This document shows, piece after piece, positions 1 through 5,122 of a stretch of 5,122 nt of DNA. Both the position numbers and the translations under genes were made by a program. Position 1 is the first letter of the stretch; the number at the start of each line of letters is the position of its first letter. The notes beneath the pieces are model-generated. The model was given only the letters and a program-made list of their open reading frames with translations. It was not told the origin of the DNA and ran no database searches. Source of the stretch: Prolixibacteraceae bacterium (GTDB lineage: Bacteria > Bacteroidota > Bacteroidia > Bacteroidales > Prolixibacteraceae); the NCBI GenBank assembly GCA_014380255.1, contig JACMKG010000368.1, positions 1 through 5,122 of the forward strand. The letters run 5' to 3'.

Positions 1-2
1 AA

Positions 3-2828
3 CAGCTAAGGCTATCGTATGAAACGACCGAACAGGATTCGTGGTTTAAATCAGGGTTCAACCACCTGAACGAAGTATTGAGCGGAGATCAGAATGTATC
101 GGATATTGCCAATCATGCCTTATCCTTTATGATGAATTTTCTGCATTCTCAACTGGGATCCATTCACCTGTACCATGAAGAATATCAGTTTTTAAAGCTC
201 ATCAGTTCGGTAGGTTTTGATTCCAAAAGGTTAAAGGAGCGCATCAAGTTAAATGAAGGCTTGATAGGTCGTGCCGGAGCGGAGAAACGGATTATCTTTC
301 TCTCAGAGATTGATGAAGAGAAATACACCACGTATTCTTCATCCGGGGAATTTCATCCCAAACAGGTGGTTGTCGTACCGCTGCTGTTTAATGACACCTT
401 GATTGGCATTCTTGAATTATCTTCCCTTCAATGCTATTCGGAAATTGAAAAACAATTCATTAAAGAATCATCCAGGATCATTGCCATTAACCTGAGTTCA
501 GCCATAAACATGCTTAAGACCAGCGAATTGCTGCAAAAGACACAGGATCAGGCCAGTGAACTTCAGGTGCAACAGGAAGAATTAAGGGTAGCCAACGAAG
601 AACTGGTTGAACATACCCAGGTATTGACTGAAAGCGAGCGAAGGCTTCAGGTGCAACAGGAAGAACTGCGGGTAGCCAACGAAGAGCTGGAAGAAAGAAC
701 CCGGCAACTGGAGATTCAGAAAGAAGCCATCAGTTTGAAGAACTCTGAATTGACAGACACGAGAGATAAGCTGGAATTAAAGGCCAAGGAGCTGCAACTC
801 TCCAGTCAGTACAAGTCGGAATTCTTAGCCAACATGTCGCATGAATTACGGACACCGCTTAACAGTTTGCTGATCCTGTCCAATTTGCTGAGCAATAACA
901 AGACGGGCAACCTGACTCCCGACCAGGTAAGATCAGCTAAGATCATTCACAAAAGTGGTTCCGATTTGTTGCACCTGATTAACGAAGTGCTTGATTTGTC
1001 AAAGATTGAAGCAGGCAAAATGAATGTCGAGATGGGCAATGTGAATACAACCGATATCAAGGAAGAGATTCTCATGAATTTCAATGCTTCAGCAGAAGAC
1101 AAAAAGCTGAACTTCAAGGTGCGCATGGCTGCAGGGTTCCCCATGATTATTGAAACAGACCGGCACCGGTTGATGCAGATAGTGAGAAACCTACTGTCCA
1201 ATGCCTTTAAATTCACCAGTACAGGAAGTGTGACGGTTGATTTTATACCTACACCGAGTCAGTCTGTATTCAGGAATTCCGCGTTAACGGCATCCAATTC
1301 ATGCTGCATCAGGGTAAGCGATACGGGAGTAGGCATCCCGAAAGAAAAGAGGGAAGCTATTTTTGAAGCCTTCCAGCAAGCCGATGGAAGCATCTCCAGG
1401 CAATTCGGCGGCACCGGGTTAGGGCTATCCATCTCCAAAGAGCTGGTAAGGATGCTGGGCGGTGAAATTCAACTGGAAAGCAAAGTCAATGAAGGATCGA
1501 CATTCTCTCTATTTATACCTGTCAGACAAATCTCAGACAGTGAAACCCATACGATCAGCACAAAACCAACAGAGCTTTTAGCGGAAGAAGTTGTGGCCCT
1601 CCTAAATGATCCTTTTGAAGATCACCCCACCCAGCTTCCTGTCTTTATCGATGATGACCGTGATCAGGCCCTAAATGAGCCGACTGTTCTTATCATACAT
1701 CCCATAAAGCAACAGGCTGAAAAGTTTTGCCAACAGGCACGGGCGAAAAACTACAAAGTGATCGTGGCTGCCCATATTCCCGATGGATTAATCCTGGCCG
1801 AAAAGTTTCAGCCCATTGCGGTCATGCTTGCACAGGAGCTTGCAACCCATAAGGATCCGCAAAATTATGAGCAACTAAAAGCCCATCCAACCATAGGTAA
1901 ACTTCCGGTACACCTGATTTCACCCATTGAATATATTGGTTCCACGGAAGAATCAAAGCTAAAGACCCTTGAAACCGTTGAATTTGCCGATGCTTTAAAT
2001 CAAATCGAATCAAACCTTATTTCTCATTCCAGGCGGATATTGGTCATTGAAGATGATAAGGTAACCAGGCTATTGGTGAAGGAACTTTTAAAGGAGCTGG
2101 ATCTGGAAATCAAGGAAGCCAACTCGGCACAAGAGGCTTATGGAATCATGAGCAAGGAGGAATTTGATTGCATTATTCTGGACTTGGGATTACCTGATTA
2201 TTCGGGCAAGGAATTGCTTGAAAAGTTAAAATTAACCGGGATTCACATTCCCAAAGTGATCATCTATACCGGGAAAGAATTGTCAAAGGAAGAGTTTAAT
2301 AGTCTGAGCAGCTACACGGATACCATTATTCTGAAAGGATTGAAATCGGATGAGCGTTTGATGGATGAAGTAACCCTTTTCCTGCATCAGGTTTCTAAAA
2401 TCAACCCGGGGAACACTATAAAACCAGTTCTGCAAGATAACAATACTTTATTCAAGGGGAAAAAGATCCTGGTGGTAGATGATGATATCCGGAATGTGTA
2501 TGCCCTAGGCAAAGTACTGGAAGAAAGGGATATTGAGGTTCTGGAAGCTGAAAACGGACAGGTGGCCATTGATCTGTTGAATGAGCACAAAGACATAGAC
2601 CTTGTGTTAATGGATGTAATGATGCCGGTTATGAACGGTTACGAGGCTATGCGTATCATCCGGAGTACCCCTGAGATAAAAGATATCCCTGTCATATGCC
2701 TTACCGCAAAGGCCATGAAAGAGGATCATGAAAACGCGTTAAAGAATGGAGCCAACGACTATTTATCGAAGCCTTTAAATGATGAAAAGTTGTTTGGCAT
2801 GTTGAAGATTTGGTTGTATAAAAAATAG
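3..2828 (+). CDS. GAF-domain hybrid histidine kinase with three C-terminal receiver modules (5'-partial)
   Basis: Sensor kinase of a multistep phosphorelay. The frame is open to the left edge, so the N-terminus is missing; numbering takes codon 3-5 as residue 1 (941 residues visible). Residues 1-34 are a linker of the kind that often follows a HAMP domain, so a membrane sensor upstream is likely but unseen. Then: GAF (about 35-171); Glu/Gln-rich coiled coil (about 172-270) with a repeat; HisKA with [11 protein letters not shown], phospho-acceptor His280; HATPase_c with N-box Asn396/Asn400, G1 box DTGVGIP from Asp440, and GGTGLGLS at 469-476; a degenerate receiver (about 559-670); an intact receiver (Glu683-Asp684-Asp685, phospho-Asp727, Thr756, Lys778); and a final intact receiver (Asp826-828, phospho-Asp871, Thr901, Lys923-Pro). 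All residues needed for autophosphorylation are present. The second intact receiver motif has Lys-Gly instead of the usual Lys-Pro, which I recall as common in this GAF-kinase subfamily. A TTG at 78 is not the start, because coding sequence continues upstream of it. The stop at 2826-2828 lies 4 bases before the next gene. The ligand is unknown. Confidence 0.95.
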   Translation, partial: QLRLSYETTEQDSWFKSGFNHLNEVLSGDQNVSDIANHALSFMMNFLHSQLGSIHLYHEEYQFLKLISSVGFDSKRLKERIKLNEGLIGRAGAEKRIIFLSEIDEEKYTTYSSSGEFHPKQVVVVPLLFNDTLIGILELSSLQCYSEIEKQFIKESSRIIAINLSSAINMLKTSELLQKTQDQASELQVQQEELRVANEELVEHTQVLTESERRLQVQQEELRVANEELEERTRQLEIQKEAISLKNSELTDTRDKLELKAKELQLSSQYKSEFLANMSHELRTPLNSLLILSNLLSNNKTGNLTPDQVRSAKIIHKSGSDLLHLINEVLDLSKIEAGKMNVEMGNVNTTDIKEEILMNFNASAEDKKLNFKVRMAAGFPMIIETDRHRLMQIVRNLLSNAFKFTSTGSVTVDFIPTPSQSVFRNSALTASNSCCIRVSDTGVGIPKEKREAIFEAFQQADGSISRQFGGTGLGLSISKELVRMLGGEIQLESKVNEGSTFSLFIPVRQISDSETHTISTKPTELLAEEVVALLNDPFEDHPTQLPVFIDDDRDQALNEPTVLIIHPIKQQAEKFCQQARAKNYKVIVAAHIPDGLILAEKFQPIAVMLAQELATHKDPQNYEQLKAHPTIGKLPVHLISPIEYIGSTEESKLKTLETVEFADALNQIESNLISHSRRILVIEDDKVTRLLVKELLKELDLEIKEANSAQEAYGIMSKEEFDCIILDLGLPDYSGKELLEKLKLTGIHIPKVIIYTGKELSKEEFNSLSSYTDTIILKGLKSDERLMDEVTLFLHQVSKINPGNTIKPVLQDNNTLFKGKKILVVDDDIRNVYALGKVLEERDIEVLEAENGQVAIDLLNEHKDIDLVLMDVMMPVMNGYEAMRIIRSTPEIKDIPVICLTAKAMKEDHENALKNGANDYLSKPLNDEKLFGMLKIWLYKK
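561..695 (+). repeat. In-frame direct repeat within the coiled-coil region of the first kinase
   Basis: Two 51-base copies, 561-611 and 645-695, start 84 bases apart. They differ at 6 positions by my count, and four of these differences change no amino acid. Both encode [15 protein letters not shown] followed by VE or EE (residues 187-203 and 215-231 of the visible protein). The 84-base offset is 28 residues, exactly four heptads, so the duplication keeps the coiled-coil register. A weaker third copy follows at about 708-773 ([15 protein letters not shown]...), 21 residues or three heptads after the second. The repeat lies between GAF and HisKA, where a signalling helix transmits conformational change. 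It is part of the gene, not a mobile or CRISPR repeat. Confidence 0.9.
1677..2012 (+). other. Degenerate receiver domain (pseudo-receiver) inside the first kinase
   Basis: Between the kinase core and the first intact receiver lies a segment with the alternating hydrophobic strand pattern of a receiver ([22 protein letters not shown]) but without its chemistry. Where the acidic pair should follow the first strand there is His566-Pro567. The phospho-acceptor position after the third strand is Ala610 followed by Gln, and no conserved Lys-Pro is found after the fourth strand. A Ser (residue 640) remains at the Thr/Ser position. It should fold like a receiver but cannot be phosphorylated at aspartate, so a structural or protein-binding role is inferred. 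The boundaries are approximate, because the assignment rests on strand pattern and on its place in front of two true receivers. Confidence 0.7.
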
Positions 2829-2835
2829 AACAATG
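2826..2835 (+). promoter_or_regulatory. Four-base gene junction without Shine-Dalgarno sequence
   Basis: The TAG stop of the first kinase (2826-2828) is followed by only AACA and then the ATG of the next gene. The 20 bases before this ATG are A/T-rich (tataaaaaatagaaca) and contain no GGAG-like element. In the downstream gene's frame the nearest upstream stop is TGA at 2803-2805, and no other ATG lies between, so the start is well fixed. Translation by reinitiation or coupling is inferred; the absence of a Shine-Dalgarno sequence is usual in Bacteroidota. Confidence 0.6.
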
Positions 2836-4428
2836 ATAAAACCTAAAATACTGCTAGTTGACGATTTGCTGGAAAACCTTATCAGTCTTGAAGCTATTCT
2901 TGAAGATTTTAACATCGAATTGGTAAGGGCCTTTTCAGGGGAGGAAGCCTTAAAGCTTAGTTTAAAGGAAGAATTCGCGCTGGTCATACTGGATGTCCAG
3001 ATGCCGGGTATGAATGGCTATGAGACCCTGGAATTGATGCGCCAGCGCAAGAAAACAAAGTACCTTCCGGTAATTTTCGTTTCTGCCATTCACCAGAGCG
3101 ATCTGCATATTATCAAAGGAATTGAGACCGGGGCAGTGGATTTTATTCCAAAGCCCGTTATCCCGGATATTTTAAAAGGGAAAGTGAGGATATTTCTGGA
3201 TTTATACCTTCAGGGAAAGCGGTTGAAGGATTTACTGGCCCAGATGGAAGAAGCGAACCTGAATTTAAAAGTTGCCAAAGCCAAAGCTGAGGTGGCCACT
3301 AAAACCAAGTCCATGTTCCTGGCTAACATGTCACATGAGATTCGGACCCCGTTGAATGGAGTCATTGGCTTATCTAAATTGCTAAAAAAGACTTCATTGG
3401 ATCATGAACAGAAGGAACTGATAGATATAATTACCGTTTCAGGAGAAAATCTGCTGCTAATCATTAACGACATCCTTGACTTCTCCAAGATTGAATCCGG
3501 CCAGATACAACTGGAGATTATTGATTTTAACCTGAAGACCTTGGTAAATAACATTTATCAGTTAATGAAATTCAAGGCTAAGGAAAATGGTATCAGTTTA
3601 AATTGTTATATTTCAGAGGATATTCCCGAAGTATTGAAAGGAGATTCACTGCGCATCAGTCAGATACTGATGAACCTGGTGAACAATGCCATTAAATTCA
3701 CTCATGAAGGAAAGGTAGATATTCATATTGAATTGATTGACCAAATTGACAAAAACGTCCGCTTGCGCTTTAAAGTAGCGGATACCGGGATTGGGATCAC
3801 GGATGAAGGCAAACAATTGCTATTCAAGGAGTTTTCGCAGGCAGAAACATCGATCAGCAGGGAATATGGAGGAACAGGCCTTGGGCTTGCCATTTCAAAA
3901 AACCTGGTGCTGATGATGAAAGGGGAAATCGGGGTTCAGAGTGAATGGGGCCAGGGATCAGAATTCTGGTTCAGGCTTCCATTGCAAGTGGCTGGAGATA
4001 CAGAACTGCCGGAGGATAAGGAAACGCATCGAATGCCTTCCAATATTAATATATTATTGGCTGAGGATAATATGATCAATCAAAAAGTTGCCACCCTGAC
4101 ACTTAAGCAACTGGGATTTGAATGTGATATTGCGAAAAACGGCGTTGAAGCATTTAAACTGTATGAAACGAATCGTTACGATTTGATTTTTATGGATATG
4201 CAAATGCCCGAAGCTGATGGTATCCAATCGACCCGATGGATCAGGGAATTTGAAAAGGATACCTATATTAAATATCCAAGCTACATTGTTGCAATGACTG
4301 CCAGTGCGATGCAGGAAGATAAAAACAATTGTTTCCAGGCAGGCATGAACAACTTTCTGTCCAAGCCTTTTACAGAAAATGAACTTCGTACTATCTTAAT
4401 GGAAGTGGTAAAATACCAGAAAAAATAA
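2833..4428 (+). CDS. Soluble hybrid histidine kinase, receiver-HisKA-HATPase-receiver
   Basis: Complete 531-residue cytoplasmic relay protein with no signal peptide, membrane segment, PAS or GAF domain. The N-terminal receiver (residues 4-122) has Asp10-Asp11, phospho-Asp54, Ser84 in the Thr/Ser position and Lys107-Pro. A short helical linker rich in Ala, Lys and Glu (about 125-158) leads to HisKA with [12 protein letters not shown], phospho-acceptor His168. HATPase_c has N-box Asn281/Asn285, G1 box DTGIGI from Asp317 and GGTGLGLA at 346-353. After a short linker (about 390-403) the C-terminal receiver has Glu411-Asp412, phospho-Asp455, Thr489 and Lys511-Pro. Every catalytic residue is intact. 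With a receiver as its only input domain, its kinase activity is probably set by phosphorylation from a partner, the neighbouring GAF kinase being the obvious candidate; that link is inference. The ATG start is chosen because [11 protein letters not shown] begins the first receiver strand directly and an in-frame stop lies just upstream. The C-terminal receiver lacks an output domain, so an Hpt protein or a binding partner must take the signal on. Four bases separate it from the next gene. Confidence 0.95.
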   Translation: MIKPKILLVDDLLENLISLEAILEDFNIELVRAFSGEEALKLSLKEEFALVILDVQMPGMNGYETLELMRQRKKTKYLPVIFVSAIHQSDLHIIKGIETGAVDFIPKPVIPDILKGKVRIFLDLYLQGKRLKDLLAQMEEANLNLKVAKAKAEVATKTKSMFLANMSHEIRTPLNGVIGLSKLLKKTSLDHEQKELIDIITVSGENLLLIINDILDFSKIESGQIQLEIIDFNLKTLVNNIYQLMKFKAKENGISLNCYISEDIPEVLKGDSLRISQILMNLVNNAIKFTHEGKVDIHIELIDQIDKNVRLRFKVADTGIGITDEGKQLLFKEFSQAETSISREYGGTGLGLAISKNLVLMMKGEIGVQSEWGQGSEFWFRLPLQVAGDTELPEDKETHRMPSNINILLAEDNMINQKVATLTLKQLGFECDIAKNGVEAFKLYETNRYDLIFMDMQMPEADGIQSTRWIREFEKDTYIKYPSYIVAMTASAMQEDKNNCFQAGMNNFLSKPFTENELRTILMEVVKYQKK

Positions 4429-4435
4429 GTATATG
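4426..4435 (+). promoter_or_regulatory. Four-base gene junction leading to the CheR gene
   Basis: The TAA stop (4426-4428) is followed by GTAT and then ATG at 4433. In the CheR frame the nearest upstream stop is TAA at 4409-4411 and no other ATG, GTG or TTG lies between, so this start is the only one that keeps the N-terminal CheR domain. No Shine-Dalgarno-like sequence is seen in the A-rich leader (ccagaaaaaataagtat). The spacing equals that of the preceding junction. Confidence 0.6.
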
Positions 4436-5122
4436 TCACAGGGTGTTTATAATGAAACAGATACTGAACTTTTTAACATCGAGCTGCAATTGCTCCTGGA
4501 GGCTATATATCTCAGGTATGGCTATGATTTCAGGAATTACAGCAAAGCTCATTTAAAAAGACGTGTTCTGTATCGTTTAGGCATCAGCAAATTAGCAACA
4601 GTTACTGACCTTCAGAACAAGGTTCTATGGGACCGTGAATTCTTTAAAGAGTTCCTGGATGATCTTTCCATCAATGTAACAGAGATGTTTCGTGACCCTG
4701 ATTTTTTCAGATCACTGCGTGAGAATATGATCCCCAAGCTCAGGACTTACGCCTATTTTAAAATCTGGATTGCAGGATGTGCAACGGGAGAAGAAGTATA
4801 TTCATTTGCGATCCTGATGCAGGAGGAAGGCCTACTGGACCGGTGCCAGATCTATGCCACTGATTTCAACCAAAAGGTACTTGAAATAGCCAAGGAAGGG
4901 GTGTATCAAAAAGCCGACATGGAACAGTATCAAAGAAACTACCAACTTTCGGGAGGAAAGAAAAACCTGGCTGATTATTACACGTCCATGTACGGATCGG
5001 TCATGTTTCATAAAGACTTATCCAGCCGCGTTGTATTTGCGGATCACAACCTTGTAACCGACAGTGTATTCGCGGATGTCAACCTTATTCTGTGCCGTAA
5101 TGTTTTAATTTATTTTGAAAAG
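4433..5122 (+). CDS. cheR: CheR-type protein-glutamate O-methyltransferase (3'-partial)
   Basis: S-adenosylmethionine-dependent methyltransferase of the CheR family, which in chemotaxis esterifies glutamate side chains of receptors. The first 230 residues are visible; the family is usually about 270-290 residues, so some 40-60 are lost past the right edge. Residues about 12-80 form the helical N-terminal CheR domain (YGYDFRNYSKAHLKRRV). The catalytic domain follows with NVTEMFRD at 81-88 (usual form N-x-T-x-FFR-[DE]; Arg87 is in the position that contacts the cofactor), the SAM-binding loop IAGCATGEEVYS at 113-124, the acidic loop ATDFN at 142-146, then LILCRNVLIYF at 218-228, the family's C-terminal signature. 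All key motifs are intact, so it should be active. There is no stop codon before the edge, which is why a simple stop-to-stop ORF search misses it. It sits 4 bases behind a hybrid kinase with no chemoreceptor, CheA or CheW in view, so its substrate is uncertain; a role in a kinase-linked, chemotaxis-like pathway rather than flagellar chemotaxis is inferred. A cheB is the expected next gene. Confidence 0.95.
   Translation, partial: MSQGVYNETDTELFNIELQLLLEAIYLRYGYDFRNYSKAHLKRRVLYRLGISKLATVTDLQNKVLWDREFFKEFLDDLSINVTEMFRDPDFFRSLRENMIPKLRTYAYFKIWIAGCATGEEVYSFAILMQEEGLLDRCQIYATDFNQKVLEIAKEGVYQKADMEQYQRNYQLSGGKKNLADYYTSMYGSVMFHKDLSSRVVFADHNLVTDSVFADVNLILCRNVLIYFEK

Noticed and set aside
561..695. 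Direct repeat considered as a CRISPR unit, recombination site or mobile-element end
   Set aside because: There are only two close copies, in frame, with whole-heptad spacing and coding for a coiled coil; this is protein-level repetition.
947..1216. Minus-strand open frame of 89 codons
   Set aside because: It is fully inside the HisKA/HATPase_c region of the first kinase, where the + strand is conserved coding sequence; no domain or start signal is recognisable.
1822..2013. Minus-strand open frame of 63 codons
   Set aside because: It is antisense to the pseudo-receiver segment. That segment is degenerate, so I considered a real gene here, but the + frame keeps receiver-like strands and is uninterrupted.
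2387..2596. Minus-strand open frame of 69 codons
   Set aside because: It is antisense to the final receiver of the first kinase, and its Ser-rich translation is the usual shadow of a receiver-coding strand.
2775..2987. Minus-strand open frame of 70 codons that spans the junction of the first two genes
   Set aside because: It lies opposite the end of the final receiver of one gene and the start of the next, both of which have intact motifs in the + frame. Its Ser/Lys-rich translation resembles no family and reads as an antisense shadow.
840..4428. The two kinases as products of a recent tandem duplication
   Set aside because: Their domain orders differ, their His-box sequences belong to different variants ([11 protein letters not shown] against [11 protein letters not shown]), and no long stretch of DNA identity is apparent between them.
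4426..4435. Transcription terminator between the second kinase and cheR
   Set aside because: The gap is 4 bases and I see no GC-rich hairpin followed by a T-run around it; read-through into cheR is expected.

Overview
The window is one continuous, tightly packed stretch of signal-transduction genes, all on the + strand, with nothing on the opposite strand that looks real. It suggests a member of the Bacteroidota (Cytophagales or Sphingobacteriia-like). The reasons are the moderate GC content by eye, gene junctions with A-rich leaders and no recognisable Shine-Dalgarno sequence, and the abundance of hybrid histidine kinases. The CheR also carries motif variants (NVTEMFRD, AGCATGEEVYS) that I associate with that phylum. 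This taxonomic reading is inference from style, not from a marker gene.

Layout: (1) Positions 3-2828 hold the C-terminal 941 residues of a large hybrid histidine kinase whose true start lies upstream of the window. Its order is linker, GAF, a long Glu/Gln-rich coiled coil with a near-identical internal repeat, HisKA, HATPase_c, a degenerate receiver, and two intact receivers. (2) Positions 2833-4428 hold a complete 531-residue soluble protein with the order receiver, HisKA, HATPase_c, receiver. (3) Positions 4433-5122 hold the first 230 residues of a CheR-type methyltransferase, cut by the right edge. The two intergenic gaps are both exactly 4 bases, so the three genes are almost certainly one operon and probably translationally coupled. 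There is no gene-free stretch long enough to hide an RNA gene, and no promoter or terminator is visible.

How they may work together: the first kinase senses something through GAF and whatever lies upstream, and autophosphorylates at its HisKA histidine. It passes phosphoryl groups to its own receivers and possibly to the N-terminal receiver of the second protein, which has no sensory domain and is built to be driven by another protein. The second protein can relay onward through its own kinase core to its C-terminal receiver. A CheR in the same operon, with no chemoreceptor, CheA or CheW in view, points to a chemotaxis-like methylation branch attached to a phosphorelay; a CheB is the expected missing partner just downstream. 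The methylation target and the final output of the relay are unknown from this window. No mobile element, CRISPR array, RNA gene or sign of recent transfer was seen.
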